A stretch of DNA of 64,000 nt from Deltaproteobacteria bacterium (GTDB lineage Bacteria > Myxococcota_A > UBA9160 > UBA4427). Below the pieces are notes generated by a model that saw only the letters and a program-made list of their open reading frames with translations, made no database searches and had not been told where the DNA came from. Below are positions 1 through 9,200 of the stretch, piece after piece. A program made the translations under genes and the position numbers. Position 1 is the stretch's first letter, and each line of letters begins with the position of its first letter. The stretch spans positions 152,295 to 216,294 of the forward strand of contig JAJDAN010000042.1 of NCBI GenBank assembly GCA_029261855.1. The letters are read 5' to 3'.

Positions 1-357
1 GTTCACCACGTCGACATCCTCCACCAGACACGCGAGCAAGCGCGGGATGTCGGCGGGGTCATTCTGCAGGTCCGCGTCGAGGGTGGCGACCACGGGCGCG
101 CGCACCACGGCGAAGCCCGCAGCAAGAGCCGCCGACTGACCGTGGTTCGCATCGAGGGTGACGACCCGAACGCGCGGGTCCTTGCGAACGATCTCGCGCA
201 GCACGTCCGGACTGCCGTCGCGGCTGCCGTCGTCGACGAGGACGATCTCGAGGGCCTCGCCAAAATCGGCCAGGGCCGCGTCGAGTTCCCGGTGCAGGGG
301 CTCGAGGGACTCGGCCTCGTCGAAGATCGGGACGACGACCGCGAGGGACGGTTCCAT
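1..357 (-). CDS. Family 2 glycosyltransferase, 3' end outside window
   Basis: 119 codons are visible, running off the left edge. The protein starts MEPSLAVVVPIFDE and carries the GT-A fold signatures of family 2 glycosyltransferases: the nucleotide-binding DDGSRDG near residue 41 and the metal-binding DADLQND near residue 98. This is the polyprenyl-phosphate mannosyltransferase/ArnC type, expected to move a sugar from a nucleotide sugar to a lipid phosphate or envelope glycan at the inner membrane. Its ATG overlaps the stop of the preceding gene (TGATG), so the two are translationally coupled. A GT39 enzyme, which uses polyprenyl-phosphate sugars, is divergently transcribed close by, suggesting one lipid-linked sugar pathway. 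C-terminal membrane segments, if any, lie outside the window. Confidence 0.9.
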   Translation of the reverse strand, partial: MEPSLAVVVPIFDEAESLEPLHRELDAALADFGEALEIVLVDDGSRDGSPDVLREIVRKDPRVRVVTLDANHGQSAALAAGFAVVRAPVVATLDADLQNDPADIPRLLACLVEDVDVVN

Positions 358-971
358 CAGTCCTCGCGCGCCAGGATGAACCAGCTGCCCATGTCCTTTC
401 CCTTGCGAGCGGCCGACCCGATGCTCACGTGCTCGGAGACCCGTCGCAGGGTGTCGATCATGAAGCCGTACACGAAGCGCGACAGGCCGCGCTCGTTGGA
501 ACGGATCTCGGGCCAGCCGTCGGGCCAGCCCGCGAGATCGCCGTCGGGCAGGCGGTTGTAGTCGACGAGCACCTCGCGGCGGTTGGTGTCCTCGACGGCC
601 ACGAAGTAGCCGGGGCCCGTCAGCGGCTGCATGGTCTGGAAGTTGAACCCGTAGAGTTCGTCCGGCTTCGCCGGGTCGGCATCCGAGCCGCGACAGAATC
701 GCTTCTCGAAGTGGGTGAAGACGGGCAAGGTGTTCTTGCCGTGATGGCGGACGGGCTGGAAGGCCGGGACCGTCGGCGCGACGATGTCCGTCAAGGCGAG
801 CGGACCGAAACCGTCCGCCGCTTCGTACAGCTTCTTCTGGTGCGCCCGCCCCAACGAGCGGATGGCGACGACCCTGTCCGCATGGGAAAGACCGTCGAGA
901 AAGCTCGCGACCCGCGCGGGCGCGATGCTGCCTTCCAGCTGTCCGTGAAATTCTTCTATGACCGTCGACAT
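357..971 (-). CDS. Conserved-looking hypothetical protein, 204 aa
   Basis: I do not recognise this family. The start chosen is the ATG at 971 (MSTVIEEFHGQ), preceded by GAGGTGAC, a good ribosome binding site; the frame stays open upstream but that part overlaps the divergent gene and reads as non-coding. The protein is soluble, with no signal peptide or membrane segment, and starts with a helical segment (residues 1-50) that mentions no known motif. The C-terminal half is rich in Trp, Phe and Tyr. The stop overlaps the ATG of the glycosyltransferase by one base, so the two form an operon. Function unknown; a sugar or lipid-linked role is only guilt by association. Confidence 0.75.
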   Translation of the reverse strand: MSTVIEEFHGQLEGSIAPARVASFLDGLSHADRVVAIRSLGRAHQKKLYEAADGFGPLALTDIVAPTVPAFQPVRHHGKNTLPVFTHFEKRFCRGSDADPAKPDELYGFNFQTMQPLTGPGYFVAVEDTNRREVLVDYNRLPDGDLAGWPDGWPEIRSNERGLSRFVYGFMIDTLRRVSEHVSIGSAARKGKDMGSWFILARED

Positions 972-1013
972 CGTCACCTCCCAGAGCTGCGCGCGAAAGA
1001 GTACCGTCGATCC

Positions 1014-2708
1014 GTGGCGGACGTGCAGGGGCGAGATCGAATTGCGCTGCTCGCGGCGGCAGCGCTGCTGCTGGGCGCGGGCCTCTCTTCCATCGACTTC
1101 TGGGCCCCGGACGAGCCTCGCTACGGCCAGATCGCCGAGGAGATCCGCTCCTTCGACCACGGCCTCCAGGGGCTCGTGCTGCTGCATCTCGGTGGCGAGC
1201 CCTATACCCAGAAGCCCCCTCTCTACTACTGGCTCGCCGCGGGCATCGGCAGCATCTCGGGCCACGTCACGGAGACGGCAGCCCGTCTGCCTTCGGTGCT
1301 CGCAGGCATCGCGACCGTCGCGCTCACCTTCGCCTTCGGGCGCCGCCTGTTTCCCGGTCGCACGGCTCCCCTGGTCGCGGGGCTGGTGCTGCTGACGAGC
1401 TTCCGTTTTGCGCACCTCGCGCGGCGCGCCCAACTGGACGTGCTGCTCACGGCCTGCGAGGTCCTCGCGCTGTTCGCGTTCTGGCGCATCGAGAGCACGC
1501 GCGACGATGCGGCGGCAGACGGGCCGGTCGACGCACGACTCGTCGCGCTTCTGCACGCGGCGCTCGGTGCGGCGGCGCTCACCAAGGGCCCCGTCGGGTG
1601 GCTGCCGCTGCTGGTGATCGCCGCCTATCTCGCGTGGGAGGGCCGGCTCGGCAGCCTTCGCCGCATCGTCCCGGCCTGGGCGCTGCTGCTGTCCGTCGCG
1701 CCCGTCTGCATCTGGATCGCGGCCGCGACGTCGCTCGCGCCGAGCGGCTTCTTCGAAGAAGCCGTCGTCGCCAATGTCTGGGGACGCTTCGTCGAGGCTT
1801 CGTCACACATGCGCCCGATCTACTACTACCTCTACCAGCTGCCTGCGGACTTCATGCCGTGGACCCTGCTGCTGCCCCTCGTCCCGTTCTTCCTGTGGCA
1901 GCGCGCACGCGATGCAGGAAGCCTGCCGCCGGCCTGGCGGCTGCTCGTCGTGTGGGTCGTCGTTCCACTCGTCCTCTTCAGCCTGTCGTCCGGCAAACGC
2001 GGGCTCTATCTACTGCCGGTCTTTCCCGCACTGGCGCTGATGCTGGGCGGGGCCGTCGATGGCTGGCTGCGCAGATACGCGACACTGCCGGCCCTCGTGT
2101 CTCGCGGCAGCCTCGCGCTGGGCGTCGCACTCGCGGGCACCGCCGGGACCGTCGCGGCAACCGGGGGCATCGAAACGAGCGCGTTCCCCGGGTTCGGCGT
2201 GTCCGCCGGAACGGCAGCCACAGTCGCGTGCATCACGACGGTCGGGATCCTGGCGGGGGTGCTCGTCTCCCGATCGCGTGGAGACGCCGGGACCGACCCC
2301 TCGGCCAAACCCCTGGCTCCCCTGCTCGCCGCCGCCGCGACGGTCTTCGCCCTCGAGCTGTTCGTCTTCACGGCGGTCTACCCCGACTTCGACGAGCAGA
2401 AGTCACCGCGGCCCGTGGCGTTGCTGGCCGCGGGCCTGACCGAGCCCGGCGAGGCCGTCGGCATCTTCGACGACGAAGGCCTGGCGGGCGGCATCTTGTA
2501 CTACGGCGACCGCGAAGCGGCGATCCTGCCGCGGCCGGCGCAGGTCGCGGACTTCTTCGCCGAAGGCGGACGCTACGTGGTGCTCGAGCGCTGGAAGCTG
2601 CCGTGGCTCGATCCCGTCGGGCGCTTCCGGGTTCACGCAAGGACTCGTCGCGACGCGCGAGAGCTGGCCATCGTCAGTCTGGAAGACGATTCGCAGAAGT
2701 CTCGCTAA
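1014..2708 (+). CDS. GT39 (ArnT/PMT-like) membrane glycosyltransferase
   Basis: A 564-aa polytopic membrane protein. After a short N-terminus and a first membrane helix (about residues 9-27) comes DEPRYG at 33-38, the Asp-Glu and Arg-Tyr pattern of the catalytic first periplasmic loop in ArnT/PMT enzymes, followed by a PPLYYWL motif. Around ten further hydrophobic segments alternate with loops, and a soluble C-terminal periplasmic domain begins near residue 450, as is usual. The family transfers a sugar from a polyprenyl-phosphate donor to lipid A or another envelope acceptor on the periplasmic face. The start is GTG at 1014 (a second GTG lies at 1023); only a weak ribosome site is seen. It is divergent from the upstream pair with a 42-base gap. 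Confidence 0.85.
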   Translation: MADVQGRDRIALLAAAALLLGAGLSSIDFWAPDEPRYGQIAEEIRSFDHGLQGLVLLHLGGEPYTQKPPLYYWLAAGIGSISGHVTETAARLPSVLAGIATVALTFAFGRRLFPGRTAPLVAGLVLLTSFRFAHLARRAQLDVLLTACEVLALFAFWRIESTRDDAAADGPVDARLVALLHAALGAAALTKGPVGWLPLLVIAAYLAWEGRLGSLRRIVPAWALLLSVAPVCIWIAAATSLAPSGFFEEAVVANVWGRFVEASSHMRPIYYYLYQLPADFMPWTLLLPLVPFFLWQRARDAGSLPPAWRLLVVWVVVPLVLFSLSSGKRGLYLLPVFPALALMLGGAVDGWLRRYATLPALVSRGSLALGVALAGTAGTVAATGGIETSAFPGFGVSAGTAATVACITTVGILAGVLVSRSRGDAGTDPSAKPLAPLLAAAATVFALELFVFTAVYPDFDEQKSPRPVALLAAGLTEPGEAVGIFDDEGLAGGILYYGDREAAILPRPAQVADFFAEGGRYVVLERWKLPWLDPVGRFRVHARTRRDARELAIVSLEDDSQKSR

Positions 2709-2786
2709 CAACCTGATCTCAAAGAGCTTCTGGCATTCCAGGGCTGTCGGGAAAGAGCCATTTGTTGTAGGCTCTGCCTCCGCGTG

Positions 2787-2805
2787 GCGAACAGATCCTG
2801 TTCGC
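2787..2805. promoter_or_regulatory. Inverted repeat upstream of citrate synthase
   Basis: GCGAACAG-atc-CTGTTCGC is a perfect 8-bp inverted repeat with a 3-base centre, lying about 175 bases before the citrate synthase start in a 271-base gap that otherwise shows no gene. It has no T-tract and could be an operator or a small hairpin at the end of the GT39 message. Confidence 0.35.
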
Positions 2806-2979
2806 ACCAGCCGACCAAATTCGCAAACGCAGTCGCACGAGCACGAAGAGCCCGGCGCGTCTGGTCGGTGTACGAGATGCACCGGTACGCGAGGGTTCCG
2901 CGACAGGACGCGAGAGTGACGCGCGCCTCGAAGGCGCGAACACTCCCCGCGAGTCGACACAGACAGGAGGGATGATTCC

Positions 2980-4266
2980 ATGGGCGAGACCGCAACCCTG
3001 AGCCTGGGAGACCAGACCATCGAGCTGCCGATCATCGAGGGCACCGAGGGCGAGCGCGCCGTCGACATCACGAAGCTCCGCGCCAAAACGGGCTACGTCA
3101 CCTACGACAACGGCTTCGCGAACACCGGCGCCGTCCGCAGCTCCATCACCTTCATCGACGGCGAGAACGGCATCCTCCGCTACCGGGGCATCCCCATCGA
3201 GGAGCTGGCCGAGAAGAGCGACTTCCTCGAGGTCGCCTACCTGCTGATCTACGGCGTCCTGCCCAAGCAGGACGAGCTCGACTACTTCACCGGGTCGATC
3301 CGCCGGCACACCATGCTGCACGAGGACTTTCGCGCCTTCTTTGGCGCGCTCCCGAAGGACGCGCACCCGATGGCCGCCTGCTCCGCAGCCGTGGGCGCCC
3401 TGTCGACCTTCTACCCCGACTCCCTCGACCCCAACGACCCGCGCCACATCGAGATCTCGGTGCACCGGCTGATCGCGAAGCTCCCGACCATCGCCGCCTA
3501 CGCCTACAAGCACTCGTTCGGCCAACCCTTCCTCTACCCGCAGAACCGCTTCAACTACGTGGCGAACTTCATGTACATGGCGTTCGCCAATCCCTGCGAA
3601 GAGTATGAGGTCGACGAGACGATCCGGAAGGCGCTCCACCAGCTCTTCATCCTGCACGCCGATCACGAGCAGAACTGCTCCACCAGCTCGGTGCGTCTCG
3701 TGGGCTCTTCGAAGGTGAATCTCTTCAGCGCCATCGCCGCCGGCATCAACGCGCTCTGGGGCCCGCTGCACGGCGGCGCCAATCAGGCCGTCATCGAGAT
3801 GCTCGAGGAGATCCGCGACGAGGGCGTCACCGGCCGCGAGTTCGTCGAACGCGCGAAGAGCAAGGACGACACCTCTCGACTGATGGGCTTCGGCCACCGG
3901 GTCTATCGCAACTTCGACCCGCGCATGCGGATCATCAAGAAGTCGTGCTTCGAGGTGCTCGACAAGATGGGCGTCCACAGCAAGCTTCTCGAGATCGCAG
4001 TCGAGCTCGAGGAAATCGCCCTCAAGGACGAGTACTTCGTCGAGCGCAAGCTCTACCCGAACGTCGACTTCTACTCGGGCGTCATCTACAACGCCATCGG
4101 CATTCCGGCGCACATGTTCACGGCGCTGTTCGCCATCGGCCGCTTGCCGGGCTGGATCGCGCATTGGATGGAAATGCACGAAGACCCCGAGTTCAAGATC
4201 GGCCGACCGCGACAGATCTACGAAGGGCCGACCAAGACGCCCTACGTCCCCATCGCGGACCGCTAG
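2980..4266 (+). CDS. gltA: Citrate synthase
   Basis: 428 aa, the usual length of the hexameric type II citrate synthases of Gram-negative bacteria. It condenses oxaloacetate and acetyl-CoA to citrate, the entry to the TCA cycle, in the cytoplasm. Family signatures are clear: FIDGENGILRYRGIPIEELA in the N-terminal part, the His of DHEQNCSTSS, the catalytic His of PLHGGAN, the His of GFGHRVY and the catalytic Asp of YPNVDFYSG. The start is supported by an AGGAGGG ribosome site nine bases before the ATG. A 271-base upstream gap with an inverted repeat probably holds its promoter. The next gene follows in the same frame after nine bases. Confidence 0.97.
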   Translation: MGETATLSLGDQTIELPIIEGTEGERAVDITKLRAKTGYVTYDNGFANTGAVRSSITFIDGENGILRYRGIPIEELAEKSDFLEVAYLLIYGVLPKQDELDYFTGSIRRHTMLHEDFRAFFGALPKDAHPMAACSAAVGALSTFYPDSLDPNDPRHIEISVHRLIAKLPTIAAYAYKHSFGQPFLYPQNRFNYVANFMYMAFANPCEEYEVDETIRKALHQLFILHADHEQNCSTSSVRLVGSSKVNLFSAIAAGINALWGPLHGGANQAVIEMLEEIRDEGVTGREFVERAKSKDDTSRLMGFGHRVYRNFDPRMRIIKKSCFEVLDKMGVHSKLLEIAVELEEIALKDEYFVERKLYPNVDFYSGVIYNAIGIPAHMFTALFAIGRLPGWIAHWMEMHEDPEFKIGRPRQIYEGPTKTPYVPIADR

Positions 4267-4275
4267 AGCGCTCGT

Positions 4276-5109
4276 CTGAAGCCCCGCGCATCCGACTCGT
4301 CGAAGCCCGGGCCCTGCTGGGTCGACGGCCGACTCGTCGCCCGCGACGATCCGGCGCTGTCGCCCGCGGACTCGGCCTTCACCACCGGTCTCGGCTGTTA
4401 CACCACCGCACGCTACCAGGCTGGGCAGGTGCGCTTCGCCGCGCGCCACGCCGCGCGGCTCGTACGCGACGCACGCCGCCTGGGCATCGGAGAGCTGTGC
4501 GAAGACCGGGTCATCACGGGCCTCGAGGAGACCGGGCGCGCGGCCTTCGGCACCGGCGTCGAAGCCAGTGACGGCATCGTTCGCATCCAGGCCAGCCGAG
4601 GCGCCGACGGCAGCGTGCATCTGACCGCCGTCCCGCGTGCGACCGGGGACGAGCCCGCGACATGGCGCGCCTGCCTGGCGCCCTTCCCCCACGAGGGCCC
4701 CATGCCCTGGTCGGGCGCGAAGGTGAGCAACCACCTGCTCTTCACCCTGGCCGGCGACCATGCGCGGGGACGGCAGCAGGACGAAGCCATCCTGTGCGAC
4801 CGAGACGGCTACGTGGTCGAGGGATCGCGTTCGAACCTGCTGCTCGTCGGCGAAGACGGCGTCCCCGCGACGCCCGACCTTTCCCGAGGCGGCGTCGCAG
4901 GCGTCGGTCTCGCGGTGCTGCGCGAGCGCGCGCCCGAGATTCGCGAGCGGCACCTGACCCCGGGCGACCTGCGCGCTGCACACGAGCTGCTGGCGGTGAA
5001 CGCCATCCGCGGGCCGCGCCCCGTCGTGGCACTGGACGGACAGCCGATCGGAAACGGTCGGCCCGGCCCCGTCGCCCGGCGTTTACAGGCCCTGTTCGAC
5101 GCGGCCTGA
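4276..5109 (+). CDS. Class IV aminotransferase, aminodeoxychorismate lyase-like
   Basis: PLP-dependent fold-type IV enzyme. The body matches PabC/branched-chain/D-amino-acid aminotransferases: N-terminal CWVDGRLV and SPADSAF, a conserved Lys in SGAKVSNHLL (the likely PLP Schiff base site), and the EGSRSNLLLV signature. Aminodeoxychorismate lyase, giving 4-aminobenzoate for folate, is the likeliest role, but the family cannot be split further by eye. Oddly, no ATG, GTG or TTG exists between the upstream stop and the GTG at 4429, which lies 50 codons into conserved sequence. I therefore place the start at the CTG at 4276, nine bases after the gltA stop and in the same frame. Alternatives are readthrough-coupled translation from gltA or a lost start. 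Confidence 0.8.
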   Translation: MKPRASDSSKPGPCWVDGRLVARDDPALSPADSAFTTGLGCYTTARYQAGQVRFAARHAARLVRDARRLGIGELCEDRVITGLEETGRAAFGTGVEASDGIVRIQASRGADGSVHLTAVPRATGDEPATWRACLAPFPHEGPMPWSGAKVSNHLLFTLAGDHARGRQQDEAILCDRDGYVVEGSRSNLLLVGEDGVPATPDLSRGGVAGVGLAVLRERAPEIRERHLTPGDLRAAHELLAVNAIRGPRPVVALDGQPIGNGRPGPVARRLQALFDAA

Positions 5110-5194
5110 TCCTCCCCGGCGAGCTACCCTGCGGCTCCCGCAGATTTCCGCCGCAGGGACCCCCTGCTCGCCGCGCCGCCGATAGGAGTGCCCG

Positions 5195-6205
5195 ATGCCC
5201 CCCGCCGCCAACCTCGGAAAGCTCGCTCTCACGCTTCCCGCGCCCTTCTTGTCGGCGTCCCAGTGCGTCGACCTCGCGCGCAAGGCCGAGCAGGAATGGG
5301 GATACGACGCCATCTGGCTCGCGGAGACCGGGGGCGCCGAGTCCTTCGCCCTTTCGGGCGCGATCGCCCAGGTCACCGAACGCGTCGAAATCGGCACCGC
5401 GATCGTCCCCACCTACAACCGCACTCCCGCGGTACTCGCGTCCGCTGCGGGCACCGTCGCCCAGCTGAGCAACGACCGCTTCATCCTGGGCCTGGGCACA
5501 TCGAGCCACGCGATCATCGAGCAGTGGAACGGCATCGCCTTCGAGAAACCGCTCACCCGGATGCGCGAGACCGTCGCGGTCCTGCGTCAGGCGCTCGCCG
5601 GTGAGAAGACCGACTTCGCGGGCAAGACCCTGCACTCGCACGGATTCCGCCTGGGCGCCCTGCCGGGAAAGCCGCTCAAGATCTACCTGGCGGCCCTGCG
5701 CGAGAAGATGATCGAGCTCGCCGGTGAGGCAGGGGACGGACTGATCATCAACTTCATGCCTCTCGACGCCATGCCGAAGATCCTGGGTGCCTATCGCGCG
5801 GGCGCCGAGCGCGCGGGACGCGACGGCAGCAGTGACGATGTCGTGGCGCGCTTCCAGATCTGCGTCACCGACGACGTGCCCTCCGCGCGCAAGCTCGTAC
5901 GCGCCGGCTTCGCCGGATACGTGGCAACGCCCGTCTACAACAAGTTCTTCGAGTGGGTCGGATTCGGCGAAGTGGCCGCGGGCGTCAAGAACGCCTTCGC
6001 GGCCAAGGACCGGGCCGGCAGCGCGGCCGCGATGAACGACGACTTCATCGACAGCGTGACCATCCTCGGCAGCGTCGACGAGTGCCGCGAGAAGCTCGCG
6101 GCCTTCGTCGCGGCGGGGGTCACGACCCCGGTCCTCGCGCCCCTCGCCACCAGCCCCCAGGCAGTCGAGGCGGTCTACGAAGCCTTCGCACCGAGCCGGG
6201 CGTAG
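5195..6205 (+). CDS. LLM-class (luciferase-like) flavin/F420-dependent oxidoreductase
   Basis: 336 aa with the bacterial luciferase-like TIM barrel. Visible family features are the N-terminal hydrophobic strand, the WGYDAIWLAET segment near residue 36, TERVEIGTAIVPTYNRTP near 63 and the FILGLGTSS motif near residue 100. Such enzymes use F420 or FMN to oxidise or reduce small organic substrates; TNAGD-like members such as F420-dependent dehydrogenases and alkanal monooxygenases share the fold. Substrate cannot be assigned. The ATG follows TAGGAGTGCCCG, a good ribosome site with six-base spacing. It stands 85 bases after the aminotransferase and 34 before the autotransporter, all on the same strand, but functional links are not obvious. 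Confidence 0.88.
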   Translation: MPPAANLGKLALTLPAPFLSASQCVDLARKAEQEWGYDAIWLAETGGAESFALSGAIAQVTERVEIGTAIVPTYNRTPAVLASAAGTVAQLSNDRFILGLGTSSHAIIEQWNGIAFEKPLTRMRETVAVLRQALAGEKTDFAGKTLHSHGFRLGALPGKPLKIYLAALREKMIELAGEAGDGLIINFMPLDAMPKILGAYRAGAERAGRDGSSDDVVARFQICVTDDVPSARKLVRAGFAGYVATPVYNKFFEWVGFGEVAAGVKNAFAAKDRAGSAAAMNDDFIDSVTILGSVDECREKLAAFVAAGVTTPVLAPLATSPQAVEAVYEAFAPSRA

Positions 6206-6239
6206 AACCTCGGCACCCCGAGCGGAGTCTGTCTTTCGG

Positions 6240-9200
6240 ATGAGAAGCTGCGCAAGAAGCTGGCAGGCGATTGCGGCCGTCTCGGGTCTCGCATTCGCGA
6301 TCGTGTTCTCGGCCGGGCCGGTTCGCGCGGCAGACTTCACCGTCAGCAACACCGACGAGCTGCGTCAGGCCATCCTCGACATCAACGAGGTCCCTGACCC
6401 GAGCACGCCCCACAACATCACGCTCTCCAGCAACATCACGCTGAACTCGTCGCTGACGCCCATCGCGTCGAACGTCAACATTCGCGGTGCCAACTTCACC
6501 CTCAGTGGCGATTCCCGCTTTCAGGTCTTCTTCGTCGACTCTGGCACCGTCAACATCAGCAACCTGACGATCTCGAACGGACTGGCCGCCGGCGGCAACG
6601 GCGGCGTGGGCCGGGCGGGCGGCGGGCTCGGCGCCGGCGGCGGACTCTTCGTCAACACGAACGCCGTGGTCTCGGTTGCGGATGTCGTGTTCCGCAACAA
6701 CGCGGCGCGAGGCGGCGACGGCGGCGTCGACGCCGGCCCGAACGTCGGCGGAGGTGGCGGCGGTCTGCACGGCAACGGCGGCGACTTCGGCGGCGGCGGC
6801 GGGGGCTACAACGGAGACGGCGGCACCGACGGCGGCGGCGGCGGCGGACTCGAGGGCAACGGCTTCCCCGGCGCTCCCATCGGCAACGGCAACGGCGGCG
6901 GCGAGTTCGACGACGGAGACGGGGGTCGCGGCAACCCGATCGCCGGCGGCCAGGGTGAGAACGGCGCCGAGTTCGAGGGCGGTGGCTTCGGATCGAACGG
7001 CGGCACGGGTGGACGCTTTGGGGGTGGCGGCGGCGGCCGCGAGATCGGCGGCGGCGACGGGGGTGACTTCGGCGGCGGCGGCGGATCCGGCGACCCGGGT
7101 GACGAGGACGACGAGACGCCGGTCATCGGTGGCGTCGGCGGACGCGGCGGCTTCGGTGGCGGCGGCGGCGGCAGCAGCAATGCGACGCCGAGTGACGGCG
7201 GCTTCGGCGGCGGCAACGGAACGGTCACGGGAACCGGGGGTGCCGGCTCGAGCCTCGGCGGCGCCGTCTTCGTGCGAACCGGGGGCGAGCTGCAGATCGT
7301 CACCAGTGCGGACGGCGACATCACGACCAACAACAGCGTCCAGCGCGCCCTGGTCGGGTCCGGCACCCCGGATGTTGCCGGGTCGGACCTCTACCTGATG
7401 AACGGCGTCACGACGGAATTCGTCGTCGGAACCGGAGTCACCTCGACCCTGCGCGGAAGCGTCGCGGGCGATGGCGGGCTCCGGAAGGACGGCGAAGGCA
7501 CCCTCGTTCTCGCGGGCAGCAACAGCTTCACGGGCGACTCGACCGTCATGCAGGGCGTGCTCCAGGGCACCACCGGGTCGTTCCCCGGCGACATCGTGGT
7601 CGAGTCCGGCGCCATCGTCCGCTTCGAGCAGAGCAACGCCGGCAGCTACAGCGGCGTCCTGTCCGGCGCCGGCGGCCTCGAAAAGAGCGGCACGGGGACC
7701 GTCGCCCTCAGCGGCGACAACAGCTACACGGGCCCGACGGTCATCGACGAAGGCGTCCTCAGCGTCTCGACGGACACCCTGCCCGGCGCCACCAACACGC
7801 TGGTCAACGTCGACGGCACCCTGCGCTTCGAGCAGAACTTCAACGGCAGCTTTGGCGCGCCGATCACCGGCGACGGCACTCTCGACAAGGCCGGCAGCGG
7901 GCGCGTCACCCTGCTGGCGGACTACGGCACCTGGGCGGGTACGACGACCGTCCGCGGCGGTGAACTCGACCTCGGCGGCGCCGCGATCCTCGGCGGGACC
8001 GTCGACGTCCGGACGAACGGCAGACTCGCTGGCAACGGCCGCGCGACGGGCGACGTGAGCGTGGCGGGCACCCTGGCCCCGGGCAGCGCCGGCACCATCG
8101 ACACCCTCACCATCGACGGTGACCTGACCGTCGACGACAGCGCCACCTTCGAGGTCGACGTCCAGGACGCAGCGAACGCGTCGGACCAGGTCGATGTGGG
8201 AGGCCAGGCAACCCTGTCCGGCAACTCCCTCGTCACCGTGATCCCGGCGTCGGGTGACTACAGCACCACTCGCGTGTACGACATCCTGTTCGCGAGCGGC
8301 GGCATCAGCGGGATTCCGAGCGTGCAGAACGACTTCTGCTTCTTCACGACGGGTCTCGGGATCGCCGGCAACACCTTGCAGCTGACCCTCACCGAAGACC
8401 TGCAGCTCGACGGCGCCTGCTCGCAGAGCAAGAACCAACGCGCCGTGGGCTCGGCGCTCGTCCTGGACGACGTGATCGACGATCCCGAGCTCATGGAGGT
8501 ACGGGACAGTCTCAACGTCCTCACCCAGAGCGAAGTCCCCCACGCCCTCGACCAGATGGGCGGCGAGGGTCTCGCCGGCTTCGGCAACGCGCGGCTGGCC
8601 GTCGCGACCCAGTTCCTCGGCGCGCTGTCTCAGCGCATGCGACATCCCGACGCGTCGGACGGCGCCCACGACGACGGCGGCGTCCCCTACCCCCTCTCGA
8701 TGACGCGCCCTCTGCTGCCGAGCCTCGGGACCAACGCCGCGCTCGCGGGCTCCCTCGACGCCTCGAGCATCACCACGGCCATGGCGCTGCCCGGAGTCGC
8801 CGCCAACGGGCGACGCCACGCCTCTCCGTTCAGCTTCGTTTCCCTGCGCGGAGAGTCCGGGCTCGGCGGCTGGCTGGACGGCTTCGCGACCTTCGCGTCC
8901 ATCGAGGGCACTGGAGGCGGCACGGCCGGCGCGCCCACGAACCAGCTGCCCGACGGCACCCACGACACCGACTTCAATCTGTATGGCACCTCCGGTGGCG
9001 TCGACTGGTCGATCACCGACAGCGTCATGCTCGGTGCGGCCGCCGGCTACACGCGTTCGAAGCTTTCGGTGAGCGACCTCACCACCTGGGGCACCGGAGA
9101 CACCTTCCAGGGCGCGGTCTACGGCGCCTTCTCGACGGACCTCTTCTACCTGGGCGGCGTCGCCCGATATGCCTACACGACGATGGAAACGACCCGCCGC

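Noticed and set aside
2719..4983. A 754-codon reverse frame across citrate synthase and the aminotransferase
   Set aside because: It runs through two clear forward genes and their gap, and the translation has no domains.
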